From NCBI RefSeq assembly GCF_003268595.1, contig NZ_CP029797.1, positions 2,625,501 to 2,689,500 on the forward strand: a stretch of 64,000 nt of DNA, written 5' to 3'. The translations under genes and the position numbers were made by a program. This document shows positions 26,577 through 36,369 of the stretch, in pieces (position 1 is the first letter of the stretch; the number at the start of each line of letters is the position of its first letter). The notes beneath the pieces are model-generated. The model was not told where the DNA came from, ran no database searches, and saw only the letters and a program-made list of their open reading frames with translations. This DNA comes from Paraliobacillus zengyii. Lineage in GTDB: Bacteria; Bacillota; Bacilli; Bacillales; Amphibacillaceae.

Positions 26577-27635
26577 TTATTCATCCAAGGGATTTAAGCT
26601 TTCTTTCCCTGTCATACCTGCAATCATCGCAACTAATAAATCAATTTCTTCATCGATATCTTTAATACTCGCCGTTTCAACGGGAGAATGCATATAACGT
26701 AGCGGTAAGGAGACTAGACTCACTGGTACTCCACGACCAGTTAAGCGCATTTTGTCAGCATCTGTTCCTGTCATGCGGGGAGTCAGCTCATACTGCACGT
26801 CCATATTTAACTGTTTTGCAGTTTTCTCTAATAAGATATTCATTTTACGATTAATTGGTGCACCTTTCGCTAAAACTGGGCCACCATCTAACCGGATATC
26901 GCCATGTTTGTTTTTATTAACACTTGGATAATCAGTAGCGAACGTTACATCACAAGCAATTGCCATCGTCGGTGAAATTCCTGCTGCTGCAAAATAAGCA
27001 CCACCCATGTTCGTTTCTTCATTCACTGTACTAGCCGCATAGACACCTACCTTTAAATCTTTATCAGAAAGTCTACGCAATACCTCAGCAACGATAAATG
27101 CACCTGTACGGTTATCTAAACCTCGTCCCGTTATGTACCGATCCATCAATACTTCTGGTTCGCGTTGATAAACCGCAAGATCACCAATTTGCACAAATGC
27201 TGCGATTTCTTCTTTTGATTGTGCACCACAATCTATAAAAAGATCTTCCACATCAAAGTCACCTTTTATACCACCATGATGTTGAGCGTTAACACCGATA
27301 ACACCAGTGATTTTCTTGCCATAACCTAAAACATCTACCTTCATGCCAACAGCCGCTTTTGGATTAATTCCACCCATTTTATCAAAATATAAAAAACCTT
27401 GTTCATCTAAACGATTGATTACAAGTGCAATTTCATCACTATGACCAGCTAATAAAATTTTAAAATCAGCTTCTTTATTCAACACACCTATTACGTTACC
27501 TGCATGATCTGTCATGATCTCATCAGCAAAAGGCTCAACATAACGCATCCATTTTTTTTGAATCTCCATTTCCATACTTGATGGAGATGGTGTTTGTAAT
27601 AGTTCCATTAAAAACTGTTGTCTCTCTTTTTCCAT
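26577..27635 (-). CDS. M42-family metallo-aminopeptidase (YsdC/FrvX type)
   Basis: The 352-residue protein has binuclear zinc ligands: His in LLAGHSDEIAL, bridging Asp in GRGLDNRTGA, the Glu pair in TVNEETNMGGA, Asp in ACDVTFATDYP and His in YMHSPVET. M42 enzymes are cytosolic, often dodecameric aminopeptidases; some relatives are endoglucanase-annotated. The frame opens at 27671, but ATG 27635 (MEKERQQF) has TAGGAGG upstream. It stands alone, divergent from the channel gene. Confidence 0.9.
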   Translation of the reverse strand: MEKERQQFLMELLQTPSPSSMEMEIQKKWMRYVEPFADEIMTDHAGNVIGVLNKEADFKILLAGHSDEIALVINRLDEQGFLYFDKMGGINPKAAVGMKVDVLGYGKKITGVIGVNAQHHGGIKGDFDVEDLFIDCGAQSKEEIAAFVQIGDLAVYQREPEVLMDRYITGRGLDNRTGAFIVAEVLRRLSDKDLKVGVYAASTVNEETNMGGAYFAAAGISPTMAIACDVTFATDYPSVNKNKHGDIRLDGGPVLAKGAPINRKMNILLEKTAKQLNMDVQYELTPRMTGTDADKMRLTGRGVPVSLVSLPLRYMHSPVETASIKDIDEEIDLLVAMIAGMTGKESLNPLDE

Positions 27636-27730
27636 TTTTGTATGACCTCCTAAATAATCTATTATCATCATATCAAATTTTTTGGTAAATACTAATCTTT
27701 AACTTTAATTTTTGGATAGGAAGTGAGAAA

Positions 27731-28729
27731 TTGCACCTTTATAAATTTTGGCAGTATTATTTTCGTTTACCTAGTTTACTACGATTACTAGCGACAGTAT
27801 TCGTACTAATGTTTAGCTTTGGGCTCCTTATACACTTAATCGAACCCGAGCACTTCACTACTATTTTTGATGGGATTTGGTGGGCATTTGTAACAGGATC
27901 AACGGTTGGTTATGGTGATTATATCCCATTAAGCACATTAGGAAAAACACTTGGCATTCTTTTAATTCTAACTGGTGGAGGGGTTGTAACTTTTTATATG
28001 GCAACCATTTCGGCTACAACAATCAAACAAGAAGAGTCCCTTTCAAAAGGTGATATTACATTTAAAGGAGAAAATCATATTATCTTCATCGGTTGGAATG
28101 AACGAACAAGACAGCTACTCGAAATGATGCATAAACATCATAAGAAGGAGGAGTTTGTCTTAATTGATCATTCGCTAAATCAACTTCCCTACAAAGACCA
28201 TAACCTTCATTTTATTCATGGTGATCCAACAGCTGATGAAGTCTTACAAATGGCTAACGTGCAGGCTGCTAAATATGCAATTGTGACAGCTGATCCTGCA
28301 AAAAAGGAACGTCAAGCAGATCAAACAAGCATCTTAACAACAGTAGCATTACGTGGAAACAATTCAACTATTCAAATCATCACAGAAATACTTACAAAAA
28401 GCCAGATTTCTAATGCGAAACGTGCTGGTGCAGACGCAATTATACGTTCCAATGACTTTATGAGCACCTTGTTTTATCATGAAATCTTTCGAACATCATC
28501 AGTACAACCATTCGAATTATTACTAGAAATACTATCGAATCAACAATTTTCTCAATGTGCTTTACCTGAAAAATTAGTAGGAAAAAACTTTTTAGAAGTA
28601 TCCGATTACTATGTTTGCTCAGAACGCTTACTTATCGGAATAATTTCTAATGGGGAAGTGCAATTAAATCCATCTTTTGAACAACCTTTAACTGAAAAAG
28701 ACACACTTCTTTTGTTAGAAGGCATGTAA
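27731..28729 (+). CDS. yugO: Potassium channel protein with RCK (TrkA-N) domain, YugO type
   Basis: The 332-residue protein has two membrane helices around a pore with selectivity filter TVGYGD (in GSTVGYGDYIP). A cytosolic Rossmann RCK domain starts at about residue 115 (HIIFIGWNERTRQLLEMM). It probably gates K+ flow in response to nucleotides or ions. B. subtilis YugO, near pgi as here, is the K+ channel linked to biofilm signalling. The start is TTG 27731 with AGGAAGTGAG upstream. Confidence 0.9.
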   Translation: MHLYKFWQYYFRLPSLLRLLATVFVLMFSFGLLIHLIEPEHFTTIFDGIWWAFVTGSTVGYGDYIPLSTLGKTLGILLILTGGGVVTFYMATISATTIKQEESLSKGDITFKGENHIIFIGWNERTRQLLEMMHKHHKKEEFVLIDHSLNQLPYKDHNLHFIHGDPTADEVLQMANVQAAKYAIVTADPAKKERQADQTSILTTVALRGNNSTIQIITEILTKSQISNAKRAGADAIIRSNDFMSTLFYHEIFRTSSVQPFELLLEILSNQQFSQCALPEKLVGKNFLEVSDYYVCSERLLIGIISNGEVQLNPSFEQPLTEKDTLLLLEGM

Positions 28730-28760
28730 AAAGGCTCTCAATTTAATGAGAACCTTTTTT
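28728..28760. terminator. Bidirectional terminator between yugO and pgi
   Basis: AAAAAGGCTCTCA pairs with TGAGAACCTTTTTT (one mismatch). Confidence 0.8.
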
Positions 28761-28768
28761 ACTATACC

Positions 28769-30115
28769 TTATAATCTTTTCTCTAGTTCTTCTTTTTCTT
28801 TTTCAAACCCTGGCTTTCCAAGCAATGCGAACATATTCTTTTTATATGCCTCAACACCTGGTTGGTCAAATGGATTAACACCTAGTAAATAACCACTAAT
28901 TGCACATGCTTTTTCAAAGAAATAAACAACATACCCAAATGTATAAGCATCTAATTTAGGTAAATGAACAATTAAGTTTGGTACTTGACCATCTGTGTGT
29001 GCAAGCATCGTACCCTGGTAGGCTTTTTCATTTACAAAATCAACTGTTTCACCAGCAAGATAATTTAAACCATCTAAATCTTGTCCATCTTTTTCAATCG
29101 TAATTTCAGATGGAGATTCAAGTACATGTAAAACTGTTTCAAAAATATCACGGCGACCTTCTTGTACGTATTGTCCTAATGAGTGCAAATCAGTTGAGAA
29201 GTTTGCTGAAGAAGGATAGATCCCTTTAAAATCTTTTCCTTCACTTTCACCAAATAATTGTTTCCACCATTCAGAGAAGTACTGTAATGATGGTTCATAA
29301 TTAATTAACATTTCAATTGTTTTCCCTTTATTATATAACACATTACGAACAGCTGCATATTGGTAAGCAGGATTCTTATCCATATCTGGTTCACTTAAGT
29401 CCTGCTGCGCTGCTTGTGCACCTTTCATCATTGCATCGATATCAACACCACTTGCAGCTATTGGAAGTAAACCTACAGCTGTCAAGACAGAATAGCGACC
29501 GCCAACATCATCAGGAATGATAAATGATTCATACCCTTCTTCAGTAGCCAATGTTTTCAAAGCACCTTTTGCTTTATCTGTTGTTGCATAAATACGGCCT
29601 TTTGCTTCTTCCACACCATATTTTTCTTCTAAAAATTTACGGTAAATACGAAAAGCTAAAGCAGGTTCTGTTGTTGTACCACTTTTTGAAATAACATTAA
29701 TCGAAACATCTTTATCTTTTAATAAATCAAATAAGTCATTCATATATTTTGAACTAATACTATTACCAACAAAAATAATCTGAGGCGTATCTCGTTGTTC
29801 TTTAGGCAACGCATTATAAAAAGAATGAGTTAACATTTCAATGGCAGCACGTGCACCTAGGTAAGAACCACCAATTCCAACTACTAACAAGACGTCAGAA
29901 TCTGATTTTATTTTTTCTGCAGATTTTTTAATTCGTGCAAATTCTTCTTTATCATAATTTTCCGGAAGATCTATCCATCCAAGAAAATCACTTCCAGCTC
30001 CTGTCTGGTTATGTAACATATCATGCGCCAATTTTACCGGTTCTTTTAAATAATCTAATTCATGTGTACCGAAGAAAGATAACGCTTTATCATATTCAAA
30101 ACTTACATGTGTCAT
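28769..30115 (-). CDS. pgi: Glucose-6-phosphate isomerase
   Basis: The 448-residue glycolytic enzyme interconverts glucose-6-phosphate and fructose-6-phosphate. Motifs: [46 protein letters not shown] and the C-terminal catalytic Lys in [14 protein letters not shown]. Length equals the Bacillus enzyme. GGAGGG lies upstream of the ATG. Neighbours (yugO, yugI) match the B. subtilis yug locus. Confidence 0.97.
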   Translation of the reverse strand: MTHVSFEYDKALSFFGTHELDYLKEPVKLAHDMLHNQTGAGSDFLGWIDLPENYDKEEFARIKKSAEKIKSDSDVLLVVGIGGSYLGARAAIEMLTHSFYNALPKEQRDTPQIIFVGNSISSKYMNDLFDLLKDKDVSINVISKSGTTTEPALAFRIYRKFLEEKYGVEEAKGRIYATTDKAKGALKTLATEEGYESFIIPDDVGGRYSVLTAVGLLPIAASGVDIDAMMKGAQAAQQDLSEPDMDKNPAYQYAAVRNVLYNKGKTIEMLINYEPSLQYFSEWWKQLFGESEGKDFKGIYPSSANFSTDLHSLGQYVQEGRRDIFETVLHVLESPSEITIEKDGQDLDGLNYLAGETVDFVNEKAYQGTMLAHTDGQVPNLIVHLPKLDAYTFGYVVYFFEKACAISGYLLGVNPFDQPGVEAYKKNMFALLGKPGFEKEKEELEKRL

Positions 30116-30321
30116 TCTTAACCCTCCATTTTTTATTAACTTTTACTATACTAAATGTACCTAAAGATACCAGTTAAATCAAGTAAGAATAATAAGTAAG
30201 TGTTAGGAATGGTGACATTGTAAAGAAAAATATCTTTTATTCATTAAAAAATACTTCGCTTCGCATATTTTCGGCAAAATTAGTTAGGCTATAGAAGAAT
30301 TAAAAAAAAGGAGGAGTTTAT

Positions 30322-30561
30322 TTGAACACGATACAACGTATTACATTACTTCTTATTATAGTTGGTGCAATTAATTGGGGACTTATCGGATTGTTTCAGT
30401 TTGATTTAGTCGCTGCTATTTTTGGAGGCGGCGAACAAAGCGGTGCATTTGCACGTGTAATTTATACGCTAGTTGGTATTAGTGGGCTAGTTTGTATATC
30501 ATTGTTATTTAAACCATCTGAAGAAACAGTTGGTGCTAGAAGTCCCCAACCCGAAAAATAA
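30322..30561 (+). CDS. DUF378 small membrane protein (YuzA family)
   Basis: This 79-residue protein has two membrane helices, with the family hallmark VGAINWGLIGLFQFDLVAAIFG and a second helix VIYTLVGISGLVCISLLF. Function is unknown. TTG 30322 follows AAAGGAGGAG. A strong terminator lies right after the stop. Confidence 0.85.
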   Translation: MNTIQRITLLLIIVGAINWGLIGLFQFDLVAAIFGGGEQSGAFARVIYTLVGISGLVCISLLFKPSEETVGARSPQPEK

Positions 30562-30570
30562 ATATTTAAA

Positions 30571-30603
30571 AAAAGCCTTTCAGAATTCTGAAAGGCCTTT
30601 TTT
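30571..30603. terminator. Bidirectional terminator between the DUF378 gene and yugI
   Basis: AAGCCTTTCAG pairs with CTGAAAGGCCTT around AATT, with A- and T-rich flanks. Confidence 0.85.
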
Positions 30604-30609
30604 CTTATT

Positions 30610-31020
30610 TTACTTTTTGTTAAAAGATTGTGAGCGTTCTTCGGACTGTTCAATCCACTCGTTTAATTTATCTTTTAATGTGTTAAAACCAGCTTCGTCT
30701 TGTTGTTGTTGCTGATATTGCTTAAAGTTTCCACCTTGAGCTTGTGCTTTACTTGGTTTTTCCTGCTGTTTCGGTGCTTCTTCTGTAGCGCGAATAGATA
30801 GTGAGTATTTATTTTTAGCTTCATCAATAGATAAGATTTTAACTTTCACTTCATTACCTACTGCAATAAACTCATTAATGTCTTTAACAAATCCGTGTGT
30901 TACTTCAGAAATATGAACCAACCCTTGAATCTGATCATTTAATGCTACAAAAGCCCCGTATGGTTGAACACCGGTTACTTTTCCATCTACTACTTGACCT
31001 TCTACAAACTTCTCTGACAT
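30610..31020 (-). CDS. yugI: General stress protein 13, S1 RNA-binding domain (YugI)
   Basis: The 136-residue protein has a single S1 domain at about 5-75 (VDGKVTGVQPYGAFVALN, GLVHISEVTHGFV). A Gln/Lys-rich low-complexity tail follows (FKQYQQQQQDEAGF). B. subtilis YugI is a ribosome-associated general stress protein. The location next to pgi matches. The start has AGGAG-like sequence upstream. Confidence 0.92.
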   Translation of the reverse strand: MSEKFVEGQVVDGKVTGVQPYGAFVALNDQIQGLVHISEVTHGFVKDINEFIAVGNEVKVKILSIDEAKNKYSLSIRATEEAPKQQEKPSKAQAQGGNFKQYQQQQQDEAGFNTLKDKLNEWIEQSEERSQSFNKK

Positions 31021-31429
31021 GCTAACAACTCCTATTTTTTAATCTCATTGCATCTACTATTTAGACTTATGCTTGTATTTACTATTTTCCTTACACGCAA
31101 TTATTAATTTTAACATAACTGTCATAAATAGCACAATATAATTTTTATAAAAATAAAAAATGAGGTTTAATATACTTATATTAAGGTAATAATAATCTAT
31201 GTAAAGGTAAGACTTTCTCGTATTCCCCCTGTAAAAGCAAAGCGCTCGTTTAGGCTTTGCTTATTTTTTTGTTCACCTCACTTTAAAAACTTTTCGCAAA
31301 GTAGACCCTATGTGTAATTTAACGTGACTACTTTTCATTTTTAAATGATTTTTAAAGAATCGAAGTTTTTTCCTAATCATGATATAATTTGTAAAATATC
31401 GATATCTTTTTAAAAGGAGGAAGTTGTAT
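31021..31429. other. Gene-free 409-bp interval between yugI and patB
   Basis: AT-rich. The left part should hold the yugI promoter and the right part the patB promoter. In the middle is a hairpin (31234-31270) that resembles a terminator although no open frame ends there. No riboswitch class was recognised. Confidence 0.5.
31234..31270 (+). terminator. Orphan terminator-like hairpin, possible 3' end of a small RNA
   Basis: AAGCAAAGC pairs with GGCTTTGCTT (one end G-C slip) and is followed by ATTTTTTT. Nothing protein-coding precedes it on the plus strand. About 80-100 bp of upstream sequence could be transcribed, but no promoter is certain. Confidence 0.45.
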
Positions 31430-32599
31430 ATGTCATCATTATTTGAAAAGTTGCCCAAAAGAGAAAATACCCGCTCGGTAAAATGGGATAGTGTCAAAGC
31501 ATTGTACGGAGCAGAAGATGTACAACCAATGTGGGTGGCCGATATGGATCTTCCCATTGCTGAACCAATAAAAGACGCATTGGTAAACAGAGCGGAACAT
31601 GCAATATTTGGATACACGCTTACCGACGATAAACTAAACCAAACAGTAAAAGATTGGCTCCTTCGTCGACATAATTGGGATATTAAAAAAGAATGGATTA
31701 TTTACAGTCCTGGAGTAATTCCCACTTTACATATGGCGATCTTAAACGTAACAAATCCAGGAGACAGTGTGCTAATTCAAACACCTGTTTATCCACCTTT
31801 TTATGATATTGTTAAAAGTCATGACCGCAAGTTAGTGACAAATCCACTCCAATACAAAAATGGAGCCTACGAAATTGACTTTGATGATTTAGAAACTAAA
31901 TTCAAACAAGGAGTAAAAGCGTTTATTCTTTGCAACCCACATAATCCAGTAGGAAAAGTTTGGTCAAAACAGGATTTGGAAAAAATAGCTGCACTTTGTT
32001 TACAATATGACGTATTCATTTTATCAGATGAAATACATGCTGATTTAATTTATGATGGTAACGAGCATATTCCAATGGGCACTCTTTCAAAAGAAGTCAA
32101 TAATCGCACAATCACGTGTATGTCACCTACCAAAACGTTTAATTTAGCTGGATTAAATGTTTCTTATGCGGTAGTTCCAGATAAGGATATTCGAGTGGCA
32201 ATGCAAAAGGAATTCAGAAAATACGGCATGACAATGTTAAATGCTATGGGAATAACTGCACTCGAGGCTGCTTATACAGATGGTGAGGAATGGTTAGAGG
32301 ATCTACTGACACTCTTACAACATAATCGCAACATTCTCATAGAAGCGTTTCAAGAGCGATCAGAGATAACCGCAATCCGCGCTGAGGGTACTTACCTCAT
32401 TTGGCTTGATTGTACGAATATGGGGCTTACTCATACGGACTTAAAGAAATTCATGCAAGATGAAGCCAAAGTTGGTTTAAACGACGGGATTTCATTTGGT
32501 GAAGAAGGTGAAGGGTTTATGCGTATGAATATTGCAAGCCCAACAGCTTATGTACAAGAAGGTATTAACAAAATTATAGCCGCATTAGATAAAAGATAA
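31430..32599 (+). CDS. patB: MalY/PatB-family PLP-dependent cystathionine beta-lyase
   Basis: The 389-residue fold-type I enzyme has the cofactor Lys in SPTKTFNLAGLNVSYA, substrate motif ILCNPHNPVGKVW, and SDEIHADLIY. MalY/PatB enzymes cleave cystathionine or cysteine C-S bonds. B. subtilis patB lies in the same yug neighbourhood. ATG 31430 has AAAGGAGG nine bases upstream; the TTG at 31424 is too close to it. Confidence 0.9.
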   Translation: MSSLFEKLPKRENTRSVKWDSVKALYGAEDVQPMWVADMDLPIAEPIKDALVNRAEHAIFGYTLTDDKLNQTVKDWLLRRHNWDIKKEWIIYSPGVIPTLHMAILNVTNPGDSVLIQTPVYPPFYDIVKSHDRKLVTNPLQYKNGAYEIDFDDLETKFKQGVKAFILCNPHNPVGKVWSKQDLEKIAALCLQYDVFILSDEIHADLIYDGNEHIPMGTLSKEVNNRTITCMSPTKTFNLAGLNVSYAVVPDKDIRVAMQKEFRKYGMTMLNAMGITALEAAYTDGEEWLEDLLTLLQHNRNILIEAFQERSEITAIRAEGTYLIWLDCTNMGLTHTDLKKFMQDEAKVGLNDGISFGEEGEGFMRMNIASPTAYVQEGINKIIAALDKR

Positions 32600-32643
32600 A
32601 GAAGAAGAGTAGTACATTGGATGTACTACTCTTCTTCTTTTTT
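32600..32643. terminator. Bidirectional terminator between patB and sodC
   Basis: A 19-bp nearly perfect stem, AAGAAGAAGAGTAGTACAT with its complement, followed by Ts. Its right arm encodes the last residues (KKEEE) and stop of the SodC lipoprotein. Confidence 0.9.
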
Positions 32644-33198
32644 GTTTTCTGTTGGATCTGTAGGTGCTTCATCATTTTTTGCTTCTTCTACAGTAATCAA
32701 TCCACAGGCAATCCGTTCTCCTGCATCACCTGCTGGTTGCGTTACACCATCATCTTGTTTCGCATGAATAATAAGTGATGTTCCATCACCTTCGAGTAAA
32801 GATTTCTGACCCTCGACTAAAGTAGCGCCACCAATAAGTAATTCAGCTTCAACTAAGCCATCATCTTCAGCCTCAATATTAGGCATATCACCTAAATGTG
32901 CACCTTCTGGAGACATTAGTCCATGCTCTTTGTTTTCTGGGTTATAATGATTTCCCGCAGATTGGAAATCAGGTGACTCACATTTAGCATATTCATGAAT
33001 ATGTATTCCATGTAAGCCTGGTTCTAAACCTTCTACAGAGACTTCAACTGAGACACCTTCTGGCTTTTCGGTGAGTATCGCCGTACCTATCGCATCATTT
33101 GAGCTATTATACATTGTCACTGTCAGAGGAGAATAATCATCCTGTTGACAAGCCACTAAAGCAAGTATGCAAATCAAAAATAAACTGGATTTTTTCAT
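32626..33198 (-). CDS. sodC: Cu/Zn superoxide dismutase-like lipoprotein
   Basis: The 190-residue protein has a lipobox in LALVACQQ, so it is anchored outside the membrane. All copper ligands appear present: GIHIHEY (two His), the bridging His in AGNHYNP and His in LIIHAKQDD. The zinc ligands also appear present: KEHG, GAHLGD. The disulfide Cys pair (YAKCES, RIACG) and active-site Arg (GERIACG) are there too. B. subtilis YojM, by memory, lacks part of this set, so this copy may be a genuine enzyme. The C-terminus is Glu/Lys-rich. Confidence 0.88.
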   Translation of the reverse strand: MKKSSLFLICILALVACQQDDYSPLTVTMYNSSNDAIGTAILTEKPEGVSVEVSVEGLEPGLHGIHIHEYAKCESPDFQSAGNHYNPENKEHGLMSPEGAHLGDMPNIEAEDDGLVEAELLIGGATLVEGQKSLLEGDGTSLIIHAKQDDGVTQPAGDAGERIACGLITVEEAKNDEAPTDPTENKKEEE

Positions 33199-33281
33199 CT
33201 AATAACAGCTCCTTTTCATGAAATTCGCTGATTATCAGTATATCCAGGTATGGTATTCTCTAATCAAATTGAGTTAGAAAA

Positions 33282-34484
33282 TTAATAGATTTGTTTCTCA
33301 TCTTTTGAAGTAGGAACACGTAAATCTTTTTTCTTTGGTAGCGGTTTTCCATACACCTTATTTGTTATTTTCGGAGCCCAATCAAACAAAAGCATGCCAA
33401 TAAAAGCCGCACCTATAATATAAATTCCGCTTAATATTTGAGCTGTTCCTGTTGCAACTGTAGCAATAACTACTGAAAATTCACCCCTTGCGCATAAAGA
33501 AAGACCGGCTCGCAATGATACTCTTTTTGATAAGCCATACCATCTTCCACCAATTACACCGACAAGCACCTTAGAGAATACGGACCATATGAGTAAAGTC
33601 AGTAATAAAAGTGGCATCGGAAATCCTGCACCTAATTCAATAGATGTTCCAAAATATAAAAAGAAAGTCGGTAGTAAAAGATTTCGAATTGGAATAACTG
33701 CATGTTCCACTCTCTCAATCTTGCCTATTTCAGCTAACATCATGCCTGCTAAAAATGCACCTAATACTTCTGAAAGATCAAGCAATAATGCCAGTCCACC
33801 AAATGAAACAGCAATTCCTATTAGTAATGCGAATTTAAAGTCCTCGTCGTCTATTCTTTCAATAAATGTTCCAAAACGTTTGAAGAGCGTTTTACCAAGT
33901 AAAATTGCAAGTACAATAAGTCCAATAACTTTTAATAGGATAAAGGCTAAATCCGATGGAACAAATTCTCCGCCACCTACACTCATTCCAATTAAAACCG
34001 CAATAATAATTGGGGCAACTAAATCCTCAAAAATCAAGACAGCTAAAATAAATTCCGTTTCCTTATTTGCCATTCTACTTTTATCATCTAACAGTTTGGC
34101 TGTAATTGAGGAGCTTGTTGCATAAGCCACCCCACCAACTAAAAAGGCGTTAAATAAACTCATTCCAAATCCAAATGCTATAAGTGTAGACACACCAAGG
34201 CTTAAAACTACATCCAATAAACCCGATGTCCAGATTTTTTTCGCAATACTTCCAAGCCTATTTATACTAAACTCTAATCCTAATATAAAAAATAAAAGAA
34301 CAATTCCAATTTCACTAACAAAGTGCAAAATTTCATTATGACTCAATTGATCAGCCAAAAGTACGCCAAATAAAATATAAAGAATAACACTTGGAAAATT
34401 TATTTTTAAACTTAAATAACCCAAATAGAATATGCCAAGTAAAACAAGACCTGCTACTAGTAAAGTTGGAAAATCACTTAGCAC
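33282..34484 (-). CDS. khtU: Monovalent cation/proton antiporter, CPA2 family (KhtU type)
   Basis: The 400-residue protein has about 11-12 membrane helices and CPA2 signature regions GIVLLFFILGLEFS, AYATSSSITAKLLDD and VLGAFLAGMMLAE. It probably exports K+ (and ammonium) in exchange for H+. The gene upstream by 7 bp is a KhtT-like regulator, as in B. subtilis khtSTU. Confidence 0.9.
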   Translation of the reverse strand: MLSDFPTLLVAGLVLLGIFYLGYLSLKINFPSVILYILFGVLLADQLSHNEILHFVSEIGIVLLFFILGLEFSINRLGSIAKKIWTSGLLDVVLSLGVSTLIAFGFGMSLFNAFLVGGVAYATSSSITAKLLDDKSRMANKETEFILAVLIFEDLVAPIIIAVLIGMSVGGGEFVPSDLAFILLKVIGLIVLAILLGKTLFKRFGTFIERIDDEDFKFALLIGIAVSFGGLALLLDLSEVLGAFLAGMMLAEIGKIERVEHAVIPIRNLLLPTFFLYFGTSIELGAGFPMPLLLLTLLIWSVFSKVLVGVIGGRWYGLSKRVSLRAGLSLCARGEFSVVIATVATGTAQILSGIYIIGAAFIGMLLFDWAPKITNKVYGKPLPKKKDLRVPTSKDEKQIY

Positions 34485-34491
34485 AACCGAA

Positions 34492-34980
34492 TCATTCCTC
34501 TCCTTTACACAATGCTTCTAACATTGCTAATTGATCTTTTTTACCAATTGCCATCAGCACATCTCCTGGTTCTAGGATATGGTCTGCTTCCGGGATTGCA
34601 ATCATCTCATCCCCTTGGACAATTCCAATAATTGTTGTACCTGTTCTATTTCGGATTTCTGATTCTTCAATTGTTTGATGTGTAATCGATGCTTTATCTG
34701 TTAAGGTGATGTAATCAATCACAATTTGTTTTTTAAACATCTTTAATTGATGTGCATTAACAGGTTGGTATGTTGCCCCCAACAATTGGGCTCCTAATTC
34801 TCTTGTTTCATCTGAAGTAAGATCCATTGCAAAATCCGCTTCATCACCGTCCACATCATCAAAAAAATATAATTCGCGCTTTCCAGTATGATGTACAATA
34901 ACCACAAGCATGCTATCTTCAGCAGTCTTCAATGTGATTTTTTGGCCAATACCTGGAAGCTGCGATACAGAAACATTCAT
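34492..34980 (-). CDS. khtT: K+/H+ antiporter regulatory subunit (KhtT type, TrkA-C domain)
   Basis: The 162-residue soluble protein has an N-terminal domain (MNVSVSQLPGIGQKI) and a C-terminal RCK_C/TrkA-C domain (TGTTIIGIVQGDEMIAIPEA, then LEPGDVLMAIGKKDQLAML). It gates KhtU in response to pH or c-di-AMP in relatives. GGTGTGAGAT precedes the ATG. The small third partner KhtS is absent: the region upstream goes straight to ptsH. Confidence 0.9.
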   Translation of the reverse strand: MNVSVSQLPGIGQKITLKTAEDSMLVVIVHHTGKRELYFFDDVDGDEADFAMDLTSDETRELGAQLLGATYQPVNAHQLKMFKKQIVIDYITLTDKASITHQTIEESEIRNRTGTTIIGIVQGDEMIAIPEADHILEPGDVLMAIGKKDQLAMLEALCKGEE

Positions 34981-35084
34981 ATCTCACACCTCTTATATTT
35001 TCAAAGTTATCCTTGGTTATTAGTATACCATATCAATTATTTCCCAAACAAAAAAGCTAGAATATACTCCTAGCTCCAAGTTTC

Positions 35085-35348
35085 TTACTCACCTAAGTGT
35101 TCTTTAATTGTATCTGAAATCCCTTGAATCGCTTGCTCTTCATCCGTACCATCTGCAGTTATTGTAACTTCTGCACCTTTAGGAACACCAAGTGACATAA
35201 CACCCATAATCGACTTTAAGTTAACCGCTTTACCATTAAAATGCATTTCAACATGAGACTCATATTGTCCAGCTTTATTTACTAATAACGTTGCAGGTCT
35301 AGCGTGGATACCTGTATCATCTGTAATTTTAAATTTCTGTTCTTTCAT
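35085..35348 (-). CDS. ptsH: Phosphocarrier protein HPr
   Basis: The 87-residue protein has the PTS phosphorylation site His15 (GIHARPAT) and the HPr-kinase site Ser46 ([11 protein letters not shown]). It is therefore HPr and not Crh, which lacks His15. The frame is open to 35363, but ATG 35348 has GGAGGAG upstream and gives the exact HPr numbering. ptsI and ptsG do not lie next to it, unlike B. subtilis ptsGHI. A cre-like site lies 18 bp upstream of the ATG. Confidence 0.92.
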   Translation of the reverse strand: MKEQKFKITDDTGIHARPATLLVNKAGQYESHVEMHFNGKAVNLKSIMGVMSLGVPKGAEVTITADGTDEEQAIQGISDTIKEHLGE

Positions 35349-35365
35349 TCTTTTCTCCTCCAATT

Positions 35366-35379
35366 TATAAACGTTTTCA
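35366..35379 (-). promoter_or_regulatory. cre-like CcpA site upstream of ptsH
   Basis: TGAAAACGTTTATA on the minus strand matches the consensus TGWAANCGNTNWCA except for one base. It lies between the likely promoter and the ribosome site, a position typical for roadblock repression. Confidence 0.45.
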
Positions 35380-35610
35380 TTTATCTTTATACAAAATATT
35401 CCACTAATTAAAAACTGTGGAAGTGTTACTTAAATATATTATATACGAAAACACAATCGGAAGAAACAAAAAAACGCAATATTTATAAAACGATTTCATT
35501 TTTATTCCTCTTATATGATTAGCATAGTCACTTTTGCGAAATTTGTATTCGACTTATTGTTACGTTATTATTAATATTATATAGTGAAATGATTTATAGG
35601 AGGCAGAAAA

Positions 35611-36318
35611 ATGAGTGTACATATTGGAGCAAAACAAGGTGATATTGCAGATAAAATCCTATTGCCAGGAGACCCATTACGCGCTAAATATATTGCAGAA
35701 ACATTTTTAGATAACGCGTTTTGTTATAACGAAGTCCGTGGAATGTATGGCTATACTGGTACATATAAAGGAGAAAGAATTTCCGTACAAGGAACTGGTA
35801 TGGGAGTGCCTTCAATATCTATTTATGCCAATGAATTAATGCAAAGTTACAATGTACAAAAGTTAATTCGTGTAGGTACATGTGGGGCCATTCAAAAAGA
35901 TGTAAAAGTCAGAGATGTTATTCTTGCTTCAACATCTTCAACAGATTCACAAATGAATCGTATGGTGTTTAACGGCATTGATTATGCACCTACTGCGAAT
36001 TTTGAACTACTTAAGAACGCATATGATACTGGTATAGAAAAAGGCTTGCATTTACGTGTAGGAAATGTCTTCACAAGTGATAGTTTTTATCGCGATAACG
36101 CTCCAGAACTATTAGAACTATTAGCAAAGTATAATGTACTAGCGATTGAGATGGAAACTACTGCATTATATACACTAGCAGCTAAATTTGATCGTCAAGC
36201 TCTTTCTGTTTTAACTGTTTCTGACCATATTATAACAGGGGAAGAAACGAGTGCAGAAGAACGTCAAACAACATTCAATGAGATGATAGAAGTTTCACTT
36301 GACGCAGCAATAAAATAG
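35611..36318 (+). CDS. deoD: Purine-nucleoside phosphorylase, DeoD type
   Basis: The 235-residue hexameric PNP cleaves purine nucleosides to base and ribose-1-phosphate. Motifs: [45 protein letters not shown] and [11 protein letters not shown]; the catalytic Asp is in [18 protein letters not shown] precedes the ATG. It stands alone with a terminator after it. Confidence 0.96.
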   Translation: MSVHIGAKQGDIADKILLPGDPLRAKYIAETFLDNAFCYNEVRGMYGYTGTYKGERISVQGTGMGVPSISIYANELMQSYNVQKLIRVGTCGAIQKDVKVRDVILASTSSTDSQMNRMVFNGIDYAPTANFELLKNAYDTGIEKGLHLRVGNVFTSDSFYRDNAPELLELLAKYNVLAIEMETTALYTLAAKFDRQALSVLTVSDHIITGEETSAEERQTTFNEMIEVSLDAAIK

Positions 36319-36325
36319 AAATCAG

Positions 36326-36362
36326 AAAAGGATTACGTCGTTCTCTCACGTAGTCCTTTTTT
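36326..36362 (+). terminator. Terminator after deoD
   Basis: AAAAGGATTACGT pairs with ACGTAGTCCTTTT, followed by TT. Confidence 0.8.
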
Positions 36363-36369
36363 ATTATCT

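Noticed and set aside
33589..34125. 178-codon plus-strand frame
   Set aside because: It is antisense to khtU, with biased composition and no ribosome site.
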